This document shows, one piece after another, positions 1 through 7,803 of a stretch of 64,000 nucleotides of DNA. The notes beneath the pieces were generated by a model, which made no database searches, was not told the DNA's origin, and saw only the letters and a list, made by a program, of their open reading frames with translations. Source of the DNA: Telluria mixta (GTDB lineage Bacteria > Pseudomonadota > Gammaproteobacteria > Burkholderiales > Burkholderiaceae_D); the NCBI RefSeq assembly GCF_029223865.1, contig NZ_CP119520.1, positions 806,001 through 870,000 of the forward strand. The letters are read 5' to 3'. Made by a program: the position numbers and the translations under genes. Each line of letters opens with the position of its first letter. Position 1 is the stretch's first letter.

Positions 1-3
1 AAA

Positions 4-35
4 AAATGGACACAAGTGAGAAAACGTGTCCATTT
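4..35. repeat. Perfect 10-bp inverted repeat at the window edge
   Basis: AAATGGACAC (4-13) and GTGTCCATTT (26-35) are perfect inverse complements around a 12-base loop. The copy lies outside any gene, upstream of the AT-rich island genes. It could be a terminator of a gene to the left or the end of an element, but neither can be decided without the sequence to the left. Confidence 0.5.
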
Positions 36-243
36 CATTAACCGGCTTACGTACGCCTAACATAACTCCTTACTTGCTGCAAGGACAACAACCTCGTACA
101 CTAAGCCATTCTTCACGTCTGCTGTCGACCAAGAGGGAAGATGAATCATCTGGTGCCGCAATTAGACTAACCATCTAAATCGAGGCCACGTAGATCAATC
201 TCCATATAGCAATCAAGAAATATCTACAGATAAAAGCAGTAAA

Positions 244-1023
244 ATGCCAAAGTTAAGCGATTTACAAAAACTAGCAAGTGAACTTGAACTTAAGGATGTT
301 TTAAAAGGTGCAATTCGAAGGTTCTTCTTGCCAGACCTAGTTTGGAAGCTAACTTTCGTTGTCATCGGTACTGGGGCTTCGATATTATTATTTCCCACTC
401 CGCTGAAAGTTTTATTTTACAATGTTCTGATTTCTACGTTCAATATCAATTCCGGAGCTCCGATAACCATTTCGGAGATGAGTAGTGGCTATGCAGACTA
501 CTGGATAGGCCTAGCTTTAATTCTGCTCGGCATTATATACAACGTCACATCAAGAATTTTTCAATTTTATTCAGATCACTTTTCGCGCCTAGCGAAAGAA
601 AATGCAGCGGCGGTAGATCGCAAACTTTTCGGATTACTACTATCCGATTTGCCTAGCGATTCGGGAATAGTAGAGTTAGCGCGCCACCATGACTTTGGGC
701 ATAGCTTCGATGACCGTCCCACAGATAGACTAGAGGAATTCCTCCTTAAATGGCGACATCCGGAGTTTGTGTTTCTCGATCCGGAATTAGAGAGCAAAAA
801 GCTTGAACTATATAATAAGGCAAACGAGTTTCTCAGGTTCCTCGCCCACAAAAGCGAGCCGATAGGATTAAATCGACAGAGTATCGTCCCTCCCGGAACC
901 AATGATTTCGCATGGTCGAAACAGCTTCAAGAGGAGGTCGATAAAGCAAATAGCCTTGGCACGGAGTTTGCCGAATTACATCGCGAATTCATTCTGTTGA
1001 CTAGAAAGCGACTGGTTTGCTGA
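244..1023 (+). CDS. Uncharacterised membrane protein in AT-rich island
   Basis: A 259-residue protein that I do not recognise by name. Two hydrophobic stretches (about residues 33-66 and 86-106) would anchor it in the inner membrane. The remaining ~150 residues are charged, mostly helical and probably cytoplasmic, with a run LLSDLPSDSG followed by an HDFG motif near residue 150. The ATG at 244 has no strong ribosome site. Its base composition is far AT-richer than the chromosome further right, as are its two neighbours and the AbiTii-like gene on the same strand. The context suggests a defence-island gene, perhaps a membrane effector; that is inference only. Confidence 0.7.
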   Translation: MPKLSDLQKLASELELKDVLKGAIRRFFLPDLVWKLTFVVIGTGASILLFPTPLKVLFYNVLISTFNINSGAPITISEMSSGYADYWIGLALILLGIIYNVTSRIFQFYSDHFSRLAKENAAAVDRKLFGLLLSDLPSDSGIVELARHHDFGHSFDDRPTDRLEEFLLKWRHPEFVFLDPELESKKLELYNKANEFLRFLAHKSEPIGLNRQSIVPPGTNDFAWSKQLQEEVDKANSLGTEFAELHREFILLTRKRLVC

Positions 1024-1064
1024 TAGCAATCTAGTTAACCAAGAGTTCGGGAATTAAGAACGTG

Positions 1065-1116
1065 GCCGCTTTGGGTCGAAGCGGCTACTTGCTAGTGGGG
1101 ACGCCTGCACTAGCAA
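1065..1116. other. Two adjacent hairpins between island genes
   Basis: GCCGCTT (1065-1071) pairs with AAGCGGC (1079-1085), and directly after it TTGCTAGTG (1089-1097) pairs with CACTAGCAA (1108-1116). Both stems are perfect, with loops of 7 and 10 bases. They lie in the 176-base gap between two plus-strand genes. No U-run follows, so a plain intrinsic terminator is not well supported. A structured RNA or a recombination relic is possible. Confidence 0.45.
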
Positions 1117-1199
1117 AGCAGGGTACTTCTAGATTGCTGCTTGTGATAGCCTGCCAAAAGGCAATTGCTCAATAACGTGAATGAACTAGCACCCCATGT

Positions 1200-2012
1200 A
1201 TGAAGCCAAAAAATGAGATCCCTTGGCGCAGGCGTAGAAACGAAACTCGGTCAAAAAATAGTCTGAATGAAAAACAACCTTGGACTAAGAAGGCGATCAC
1301 CAGAGCGCAGGGGGTTGGTGTTGCGCTCATAGGGTTGATCGGTTGGGTGCTCTTGAACGGAGTGACCGCACTACAAAACGCAGAGCAGCTGCCTAGTGCA
1401 CTTGCTAAGACTCGCGATTCAATCCTCTCCGGCTACTACGATGACTCGTCATGGACAGGTGTGTGGTCCAACAATCCTGAAGGCTATGCCGGTTCAGGCG
1501 ATGTGCAGCTGTCCACAAATGATGTATATCTTCAGCTTCTGACGGCACAAGGTGCAGTCGACGGCACAATTGCAACACGCAAACTTTGTGAGGCTCTACC
1601 GTTTGCAACAGACGGCGTGCTCTTCAGAGGCTCAGTGAATGGAGAGGGTATTGAGGGCGTGGCATACGATTACATTCGGGGCAAAGAAGTCCAGCTGGCT
1701 GTAGTCTCGATCAAACGAGACCCGAAAGATGCGTCAGTTCTGACAGTACACGTCACTCAGGACAAAGTTAATTCATTCCCTTTGGAAGCTCGCATTCGGA
1801 GCGCCCCCAGTAAGAAACCCATGGATATAAAGGATAACGAAAGTCCTTACTGCGAACTGGTACGCTATCCCAACGGTCACACTCGTTCACAAAAAAGGAA
1901 ACCAATAGCCGACTTGCGGTACACAAGGCTCCCATGCAATAGTGCAGGCTGCTGCATATGGTGTCGCCATTTAGGACGCGACATTTCCCCAGGAAGTTAC
2001 TGGGCCCCTTGA
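1200..2012 (+). CDS. Uncharacterised single-pass membrane protein
   Basis: A 270-residue protein with a basic amino terminus (RRRR near residue 10) and one membrane span at about residues 38-58. A mostly beta-rich region follows (about 80-215, beginning SSWTGVWSNN) that would face the periplasm. I do not recognise the family. The last ~40 residues are rich in Cys and basic residues and look unlike the rest, so a frameshift near 1,890 cannot be excluded. It lies between two other membrane-associated island genes in the same direction and shares their AT-rich composition. The periplasmic domain could be a sensor, but nothing in the sequence proves it. Confidence 0.6.
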   Translation: MKPKNEIPWRRRRNETRSKNSLNEKQPWTKKAITRAQGVGVALIGLIGWVLLNGVTALQNAEQLPSALAKTRDSILSGYYDDSSWTGVWSNNPEGYAGSGDVQLSTNDVYLQLLTAQGAVDGTIATRKLCEALPFATDGVLFRGSVNGEGIEGVAYDYIRGKEVQLAVVSIKRDPKDASVLTVHVTQDKVNSFPLEARIRSAPSKKPMDIKDNESPYCELVRYPNGHTRSQKRKPIADLRYTRLPCNSAGCCIWCRHLGRDISPGSYWAP

Positions 2013-2060
2013 CATTCCCCAAATAAATACAAACCAAAATGATTCTTGGAGCTCAATAAT

Positions 2061-2873
2061 ATGGATTTTATGTTTTGGAAAACGTTGTTGACAGCACTGT
2101 TAGGCGCCCTAATTGCGGCAGCGCTGAGCTTTTATGTTAGAAAAACATTAGATAGAAGAAGCATCGAAAAAACTGAACAGCGTCTTGCGCACGTCCATTT
2201 TGTCCATCTTTCCGCTTTTATCGCCACAGAGATTGCGGTAACATCGATCTTAAAAATTTTTCTGCCTAAAAGTTTGACTGAGGAGTTAAAAGACAAAGAA
2301 TTTGATCTGTCGCACGCAGCATGTGCAGCAATCGCGATTGAAGTACAAAAGGATGAATTTAAGCAAAGCTTAAAGAGCTTCTCCATGGCAGGCATGTTGA
2401 ATATCGTTGTTGACACTCAGATCGAGTTCTTATCAGGATCGATGCTCACTCCAGATCAACTATCAAAACTACCGGAAGAAGGCGTCGCAACCTACGTCCA
2501 ATTTGTTCGTTCTCTTTCGAATTTCCAAACGATGTTACGCTTTATTAAGGAACTTGGGGACGATGATTCTGCTTATAGAAAAGACCTAGGTTGGGCGACG
2601 GCTGATTTCTTTCATTCGAACTGGAGAGTAATTCAGAGTTTCAGCGAGGATCTTAAGGCAGCGTATTTTGCAATGCGTAGGCTTGCAAATGTGCCCGCAC
2701 CTCAAGCCCAAGCCTTATTAAAAAATCAACTTGACCGTGCAAATCGCGACGTCTCACAAGCGATGACAGCAAAAACCAAGCTGGCACTTGCTGCATTAGA
2801 CATAGATCGAAAACATGCTCAAGAGACGACAGCGGCAGAGATTGCCAGAGAAGCAAGCATGTCAGGCGCTTAG
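2061..2873 (+). CDS. Uncharacterised protein with N-terminal membrane anchor
   Basis: A 270-residue protein with one hydrophobic segment at about residues 5-22 followed by a basic stretch (VRKTLDRRS) and a long helical, Ala/Leu/Gln-rich body. The last 70 residues have coiled-coil character. I chose the ATG at 2061 over the TTG at 2046 because GGAG at 2048-2051 sits at the right distance only for the ATG. No family is recognised. It follows the previous gene by 48 bases in the same direction and has the same AT-rich composition, so the two may be cotranscribed. A role in a defence module with the AbiTii-like gene downstream is inferred from position alone. Confidence 0.65.
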   Translation: MDFMFWKTLLTALLGALIAAALSFYVRKTLDRRSIEKTEQRLAHVHFVHLSAFIATEIAVTSILKIFLPKSLTEELKDKEFDLSHAACAAIAIEVQKDEFKQSLKSFSMAGMLNIVVDTQIEFLSGSMLTPDQLSKLPEEGVATYVQFVRSLSNFQTMLRFIKELGDDDSAYRKDLGWATADFFHSNWRVIQSFSEDLKAAYFAMRRLANVPAPQAQALLKNQLDRANRDVSQAMTAKTKLALAALDIDRKHAQETTAAEIAREASMSGA

Positions 2874-3012
2874 TTCCTCTAACAGGTAGACGAACAGCTG
2901 CTGAGATCGAACATCGACAGTTGATGTACACTATCCGGTAGCAGTCAGCCAAGACCGGTTATAAAACATTTACTCTGATTCAGAGTTTAGGAATATTCTA
3001 TATAGATAATCA

Positions 3013-3987
3013 ATGAGCCAAGTATCCAATATCACGCCGCAATCTCAAGGAGTGAGGAAGCAATCTCGTTCCCAACACGTGCTTGAGTTGGCTCGAGAAC
3101 TTCTAGACGATATCGAACTTTCAAGGACTCCACCGGAGAATCTAATTTTGAAAGCATCAAGACTTGCCAGGTGGGTTGGCAATGATGAGATTCGCTTATG
3201 GTTAAAAAGGGAAATGGGCGGTTACTATGTTAATTGTGAAACTTCACTTAAATACATGAGTCTAACTGGTCGATGGACCGACAAGGAAAACAAAAGGGGT
3301 TATTGGGGTCCATTGGCTCAGCATGAAGCTGCAATATTGGCTGAGAAGTCAAAACTTAGTTCGATGCGCACTCCTGATTCCAGTAGTGATTATGCGCTGG
3401 CTGCCATTTCCAGTGTTACAAAGTCGATGTCGTCAACCGCTACTTACATTGCGACTCTTAGTGGAATTCGCACTCGAGTTCTTGCATTGTTGCATGAATT
3501 TGTTAGCAATGTCTATTACGAGAAAGAATTTGATAGTCTTGCCGAATCTATTTTTGAAAATTACAAAAAAGAAGTGGATTTGCTGATTTCTCAACATTGT
3601 GGCGATGTCTTAGAAAAATTGCCTGCTGTGATGGATAGGTTGAGTGACGGCGACGTCGAGTCCATCACCCACGCAATGACAACTTGTCGACGAATAATCG
3701 AATCTTTCGCAGACTCTATTTTCCCGGCATCTGATGAGATAATTGAGATTGGCGGAAATAAACTTAAGCTTGATGCGTCGAAGCACCAGAATAGAATCAA
3801 TGCATTTATACACCAGCGAACGAACAGTCAGTCCCGCAAGCAAAGACTCCGCCAAAACTTGAGCAATCTTTTCGACCGTGTTTCGTCTGCTGTGCATTCT
3901 GAATCAACTGCGGAAGAGGCTCGGGCACTATTTCTAAATACTTATCTTTTGTTAGGCGAGATCCTCCATTTAGATATTCGAAAATAG
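3013..3987 (+). CDS. AbiTii-domain protein (abortive infection type)
   Basis: A 324-residue protein. Residues ~20-70 match the pattern of the AbiTii domain: a helix with ELARELLDDIEL, then LILKASRLARWVGNDE, then LWLKREMGGY. AbiTii domains are found at the amino end of many putative phage-defence proteins; their biochemistry is little known. The carboxy-terminal ~240 residues are helical and charged and match nothing I recognise, and there is no obvious nuclease motif. The gene is AT-rich, stands downstream of three unknown membrane genes and just upstream of an integrase remnant, which fits a defence island. The ATG at 3013 lacks a clear Shine-Dalgarno sequence. Confidence 0.7.
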   Translation: MSQVSNITPQSQGVRKQSRSQHVLELARELLDDIELSRTPPENLILKASRLARWVGNDEIRLWLKREMGGYYVNCETSLKYMSLTGRWTDKENKRGYWGPLAQHEAAILAEKSKLSSMRTPDSSSDYALAAISSVTKSMSSTATYIATLSGIRTRVLALLHEFVSNVYYEKEFDSLAESIFENYKKEVDLLISQHCGDVLEKLPAVMDRLSDGDVESITHAMTTCRRIIESFADSIFPASDEIIEIGGNKLKLDASKHQNRINAFIHQRTNSQSRKQRLRQNLSNLFDRVSSAVHSESTAEEARALFLNTYLLLGEILHLDIRK

Positions 3988-4021
3988 CATAAATTGCTCT
4001 AGCTTTCGCCAAATCTAGACC

Positions 4022-4042
4022 GACGGCAAGTCTTTTGCCGTC
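4022..4042 (+). terminator. Hairpin after the AbiTii-like gene
   Basis: GACGGCAA (4022-4029) and TTGCCGTC (4035-4042) form a perfect 8-bp stem around GTCTT, 34 bases after the stop codon of the AbiTii-like gene. No U-run follows on the plus strand, so this is only a candidate terminator. Confidence 0.4.
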
Positions 4043-4129
4043 AATGGATACCGGTCGCGATTGAAGGGTGCACGACAGAATGTGGCTGCAAGCTGTCCAC
4101 GTAGCATTTGCGGTTTTCTCGAATCAGGT

Positions 4130-4555
4130 TTAGTCATTGATCGAGACACCATGGTGCTCTTGAAGAATACGGATGGCCGCAGTTTGCATCGTTACGGCGG
4201 CATTATTTGCGATGGTCCCAGCAATTATTTCATGTTGCAGATCAAAAATATAAGCGTGGATGGCGCGACGTGCAGATGATACGTCGTGCGGCACATCAGA
4301 TCGTTCGTTCGCGTCACACCAGAAAAGGAACTTTTCGAAGTCTTTATAGCGGCTTTTTAAGGTGAAGGGCGCAAACTGTCCACTAGCTGATAACTCAACC
4401 AATTGCGTTATCAACCTTGCTACTTGCTCGGTTCGAACTGGCCAAAGAGAGTCGATAGCAACGTGCCGGCCTATCCCGTTAAACCTCCGCTTACCCGAGC
4501 GCTTCAAGTAACACCAGGCGCCAAAATCAGTAGACCGAAAAGCGCCCAAGGTCAA
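4130..4555 (-). pseudogene. Remnant of a tyrosine recombinase (N-terminal part)
   Basis: The 141-residue reading frame contains FTLKSRYKDFEKFLFWCD, a helix, and an Ala-rich helix with AAVTMQTAAIRILQEH. This resembles the helical core-binding (SAM-like) domain that precedes the catalytic domain of phage-type integrases. The frame stops at 4130. I find no catalytic R...HxxR...Y region downstream on the minus strand, so only the amino-terminal domain remains. It marks the junction between the AT-rich island (left) and the GC-rich ter operon (right), where an island integrase would be expected. The assignment is by fold-like pattern and is tentative. Confidence 0.45.
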
Positions 4556-4565
4556 GCAATATTAC

Positions 4566-4595
4566 AAAAAAAGACGGCCTCGCAAGGAGGCCGTT
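4566..4595 (-). terminator. Intrinsic terminator of the ter operon
   Basis: Read on the minus strand, ACGGCCTC pairs with GAGGCCGT (4594-4587 with 4581-4574) and is followed by C and a run of seven U (4572-4566). This is a strong intrinsic terminator about 80 bases after the terZ-like stop codon. A second perfect stem, CTGCGGAC / GTCCGCAG at 4630-4653, lies between the stop codon and this terminator. Confidence 0.75.
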
Positions 4596-4673
4596 AAAGG
4601 GCGTGGGCGCCAAGCCGCCCACGTTGGATCTGCGGACGGAGACTGGTCCGCAGGGACGACAAAAAACGTTACA

Positions 4674-5255
4674 TCAGAGGTGCGGGACGATCAGCGGCAT
4701 GAGGTCGTCGAACGTACGGCCGGTGCCGTTCTCGCCGATCGCATGCATCTTCCACTCGCCGTTATGGCGGTACAGCTTGGCCATGATCTGGGCCGTGTGC
4801 GAGCCTTGCACCGACAGGTCGTAGCGCGCGATCTCCTTGCCGTTGCTCGTATCGAACAGGCGGCAGAACGCGTTCTGGACCGTCGAAAAATTCTGGCCCG
4901 TGAAGCTGTTGACGGTGAAGACGAGCGACTTCACGCTCTCCGGCACCGTGCGCAGGTCGACGACGATCTGCTCGTCGTCGCCATCGCCGGCACCCGTGCG
5001 GTTATCGCCGGTGTGCGTGATGCTGCCGTCGCGGCTTTTCAGCTGGCGGAACCAGACCACGTCGACCGGGCGGTTCGCTTCGTCGAACAGCACGACGGAG
5101 GCGTCCAGGTCGACCGACTGGCTCTTCGCGCCGAAGCCGAAGAAACCGCCGGACTTCGCGACGTCCCAGCCGAGACCCATCGTCACACGGGACAGGGCGC
5201 CGCCGGCTTCCTTCTCCAGCGAGATCTTCTGGCCCTTCTGCAGATTGACTGCCAT
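4674..5255 (-). CDS. terZ: TerD-family protein, TerZ-like
   Basis: A 193-residue TerD-domain protein, the length usual for the family. It opens with VNLQKGQKISLEKEAG and carries the family calcium-binding region DLDASVVLFDE and the block [13 protein letters not shown]. The VWFRQLKSRDGSI segment and the ending GRTFDDLMPLIVPHL point to TerZ rather than TerD or TerE. TerD-domain proteins bind calcium and act in tellurite, phage and stress responses at the inner membrane; the exact role is unknown. The ATG at 5255 is preceded by AAGGAG at a good distance. It is the last gene of a four-gene operon, 20 bases after the AIM24 gene, and is followed by a strong terminator. Confidence 0.88.
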   Translation of the reverse strand: MAVNLQKGQKISLEKEAGGALSRVTMGLGWDVAKSGGFFGFGAKSQSVDLDASVVLFDEANRPVDVVWFRQLKSRDGSITHTGDNRTGAGDGDDEQIVVDLRTVPESVKSLVFTVNSFTGQNFSTVQNAFCRLFDTSNGKEIARYDLSVQGSHTAQIMAKLYRHNGEWKMHAIGENGTGRTFDDLMPLIVPHL

Positions 5256-5275
5256 TTGAATTACTCCTTTGATTG

Positions 5276-5971
5276 TCAGCGTCCGGGCGCCTGCATCCAC
5301 GCTTTGAACGTGGCGCGGTTGCGCGAACAGACATAAATCTTGCCGCGACCGGAGAAGCGCAGGACGAGGCCCTCGCCGCTGGTCTGGCTGTTGATCAGGT
5401 TACCCAGGAAGCCTCCGCTGGTGCCGGTCGTGATCGAGACCTCGTAGTGCAGGGTGCTGTCCCAGGCGACGACGTGCGAGTTGTCGATGATCGCGTCCTT
5501 GCCCGGTTCCACGTCCAGCACGTTCATCGAGCCGAAGCCGGAGACGACCACCTGGCCGCTGCCCGATGTCTCGGTCACGAAAAAGCCGCCGCTCTGGGCG
5601 AACAGCGCGTTGCCGAGGCTCTGGGTGCGCACGCGCAGGTCGACGCTGGAACTGGCCGCGACGAACGCGCCGTCGCTGATGATGAACTGGTTCGGACCGC
5701 AGTCGACCACCTGCATCGCGCCCGGCAGCGTGGGAGACAGCAGGCAGTCGCCGTCGCCGCGGGTCGCTTCGATATGCTGCTGGAAGAACGACTCGCCATT
5801 GGCGAAGGTGCGCATCAACGCGCTGCCCAGGCCCCCCTTCATCTTGCCCTTGAGGTCGAGCGTCGATTCCATCATGACCATCGCATCCGATTCGCAGTAG
5901 ATGGTTTCCCCGCGCTTCATTGACACATGCAGGAAGGGATCGACGTCCCCGGTCACGGTAAACACTGGCAT
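5276..5971 (-). CDS. AIM24 / TIGR00266 family protein
   Basis: A 231-residue protein of the AIM24 (DUF124) family, built of repeated beta strands and glycine turns. Typical blocks are ESDAMVMME, a Gly-rich loop with KGGLGSALMR, and a carboxy half with GLVLRFSGRGKIYVCSR. The family has a trefoil-like beta fold. Bacterial members often lie beside terD-type genes, and their molecular role is not established. The start ATG has AAAGGA seven bases upstream. Its place between terD and terZ, in the same direction and with short gaps, argues that it works with the Ter proteins. Confidence 0.88.
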   Translation of the reverse strand: MPVFTVTGDVDPFLHVSMKRGETIYCESDAMVMMESTLDLKGKMKGGLGSALMRTFANGESFFQQHIEATRGDGDCLLSPTLPGAMQVVDCGPNQFIISDGAFVAASSSVDLRVRTQSLGNALFAQSGGFFVTETSGSGQVVVSGFGSMNVLDVEPGKDAIIDNSHVVAWDSTLHYEVSITTGTSGGFLGNLINSQTSGEGLVLRFSGRGKIYVCSRNRATFKAWMQAPGR

Positions 5972-6008
5972 TTGGCTTCCTTTCAGGCCGGCGTTTTAAA
6001 TTAGACGC

Positions 6009-6575
6009 TCACGCCATAGTTCTTGGCGAGGGGCCGAGGCCGCCGTTGAAACCCTGGCCCACTGCGCGGAACTTCCAGTCCGCGCCGTTACGATACACCT
6101 CGCCGAAGATCATGGCCGATTCGGTCGAACCGTCTTCGGACAGGTCGTAGCGGGCGATCTCGCTGTTGTTGGCCGCGTTGATGCAGCGGATGAACGCCTT
6201 GCCGACCATGCCGAAGTTCTGGCGGCGCGTATCGCCTTCGTGGATGGTCACGGCCAGCACGATGCGGTCGACGTCGGCCGGGACCTTGGAGAGGTCGATG
6301 CTGAGCGTCTCGTCATCGCCCTCGCCGGCACCGGTGCGGTTGTCGCCGGAGTGCTGCACCGAGCCGTCGGCCGACTTGGCGTTGTTGTAGAAGATGAAGT
6401 CGGCATCCGAGCGGACTTTGCCCGACTGGTTCAGCAGGAACGCGACGCCGTCCAGGTCGAACGCGGCGCCATCGGTGGCGCGCACGTCCCAGCCGAGGCC
6501 CAGTTTCAGGCTGGACAGGCCCGGTGCTTCCTTCGACAGGTTGACGTTACCGCCTTTTTGCAAGCTGATTGCCAT
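6009..6575 (-). CDS. terD: TerD, tellurium resistance protein (C-terminal frameshift)
   Basis: The 188-residue frame starts with [18 protein letters not shown] and has [24 protein letters not shown] and [11 protein letters not shown], all typical of TerD. The last residues (GPSPRTMA) are not typical. Adding one base at the run of four G at 6030-6033 gives [10 protein letters not shown] and a stop at 6001, the normal TerD ending at the normal length (191-192 residues). So this gene either carries a one-base deletion that changes only the last ~10 residues or contains a sequencing error. It lies 35 bases after the DUF475 gene and 29-37 bases before the AIM24 gene in one operon. Confidence 0.9.
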   Translation of the reverse strand: MAISLQKGGNVNLSKEAPGLSSLKLGLGWDVRATDGAAFDLDGVAFLLNQSGKVRSDADFIFYNNAKSADGSVQHSGDNRTGAGEGDDETLSIDLSKVPADVDRIVLAVTIHEGDTRRQNFGMVGKAFIRCINAANNSEIARYDLSEDGSTESAMIFGEVYRNGADWKFRAVGQGFNGGLGPSPRTMA

Positions 6576-6610
6576 GATGATTCTCCTTCAGGTTAAAAGT
6601 ACTTCTTCGT

Positions 6611-7681
6611 TCATTCGACGTGAGCAAGCTCTTTGCCGCCCACACCCAACGCTTCCTGCTTCTTGCGATACCGGATCGACGACCACACCGAGGCACCGAT
6701 GAAGGCGACACCCGCCAGACCCGTGACCAACTCCGGCACGTGGAACTTCATACTCGCCAGCATGATGAAGGCCAGGATGCCGATCGCGTAGTGAGCGCCG
6801 TGCTCCAGGTACACGAACTGGTCGAGCGTGCCCTTTTCCACCAGGTACACCGTGAGCGAACGCACAAACATCGCACCGATCGCCAGGCCCAGCATGATGA
6901 TCACGACGTCGTTGGTGATGGCGAACGCGCCGATCACGCCGTCGAAGCTGAACGATGCATCCAGCACTTCCAGGTACAGGAAGCCGCCGATACCGCCGCG
7001 CTTGACCATCTCGCCGACATCGCCGCCGCCCTCTTCCGACTTCTCGAGCAGGTTCGACAGCACATCCACGCCGACGTAGATCAGGATGCCCCACAGGCCC
7101 GAGATCAGCACGACCATCTTCTGGGCTTCCGGCACCAGCGACAGGCTGGCCATCAGGGCACCGATCGCGATCATCACGGCGATCGACGACACCTTGCCGA
7201 GCGAGCCGAGCTTCTCTTCGAAGTGGCCGAGCCAGTGGTGTTCCTTCTCTTCATCGAACAGGAAGTTCAGGAAGACCAGCAGCAGGAACATGCCGCCGAA
7301 TGCCGCCACTTCCGCGTGGTGGTTCGTCAGGTGCATCGAGTACTGCTTCGGATCCTGCAAGGCCATGTTCCACACGTCCATCAGGCCCAGGTCGGCCGCG
7401 ACGGCGACGATCACGAGCGGGAACAGCAGGCGCATGCCGAACACGGCGATGATGATGCCGACGCCCAGGAACAGCTTTTTCCAGAACTCGTCCCACGTTT
7501 TCAGCACGGAGGCGTTGACCACCGCATTGTCGAAGGACAGCGAGACTTCCATCACCGCGAGAATCGCGGCGATACCCATCGCCGTCAGCGCGCCGGCCAC
7601 ACCGGCATGCTCGTAGCCCCACCAGGCCGAGCCCAGCAGGCACAGCGCCGTGACGATGAATGACACCCTAAAATGCTTCAT
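6611..7681 (-). CDS. DUF475 / TerC-like integral membrane protein
   Basis: A 356-residue protein with about nine membrane spans and the family signatures VSLSFDNAVVNASVL near residue 40 and VLDASFSFDGVIGAF in the carboxy half. The paired acidic residues inside membrane spans are also seen in TerC, and suggest metal-ion transport or binding. DUF475 genes usually accompany terD-type genes. I placed the start at 7681 because GGGGAGAAGAG precedes that ATG. It is the first gene of the ter operon and is divergent from the NhaR-like regulator, sharing a 122-base promoter region. Confidence 0.9.
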   Translation of the reverse strand: MKHFRVSFIVTALCLLGSAWWGYEHAGVAGALTAMGIAAILAVMEVSLSFDNAVVNASVLKTWDEFWKKLFLGVGIIIAVFGMRLLFPLVIVAVAADLGLMDVWNMALQDPKQYSMHLTNHHAEVAAFGGMFLLLVFLNFLFDEEKEHHWLGHFEEKLGSLGKVSSIAVMIAIGALMASLSLVPEAQKMVVLISGLWGILIYVGVDVLSNLLEKSEEGGGDVGEMVKRGGIGGFLYLEVLDASFSFDGVIGAFAITNDVVIIMLGLAIGAMFVRSLTVYLVEKGTLDQFVYLEHGAHYAIGILAFIMLASMKFHVPELVTGLAGVAFIGASVWSSIRYRKKQEALGVGGKELAHVE

Positions 7682-7803
7682 TCTCTTCTCCCCTTTCGGG
7701 ATGTATGTTGTTGACAAGGCGCAGTGTAGGGGTGATGATCCAATTGAAAAAGCGAAGATAACAAGAGAATCACTTCGAAAAAACCTGCGTTATTCACGTG
7801 ATA

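Noticed and set aside
55..61. GCCTAAC at 55-61 and GTTAGGC at 2100 and 3951 as integron attC borders
   Set aside because: The GTTAGGC copies fall inside genes and are not placed one per gene, and no attC-like imperfect palindrome joins them. The match is chance.
5002..5334. Long minus- and plus-strand frames over the ter genes
   Set aside because: They are Arg/Ala/Gly-rich shadow frames of high-GC coding DNA with no family-like sequence.
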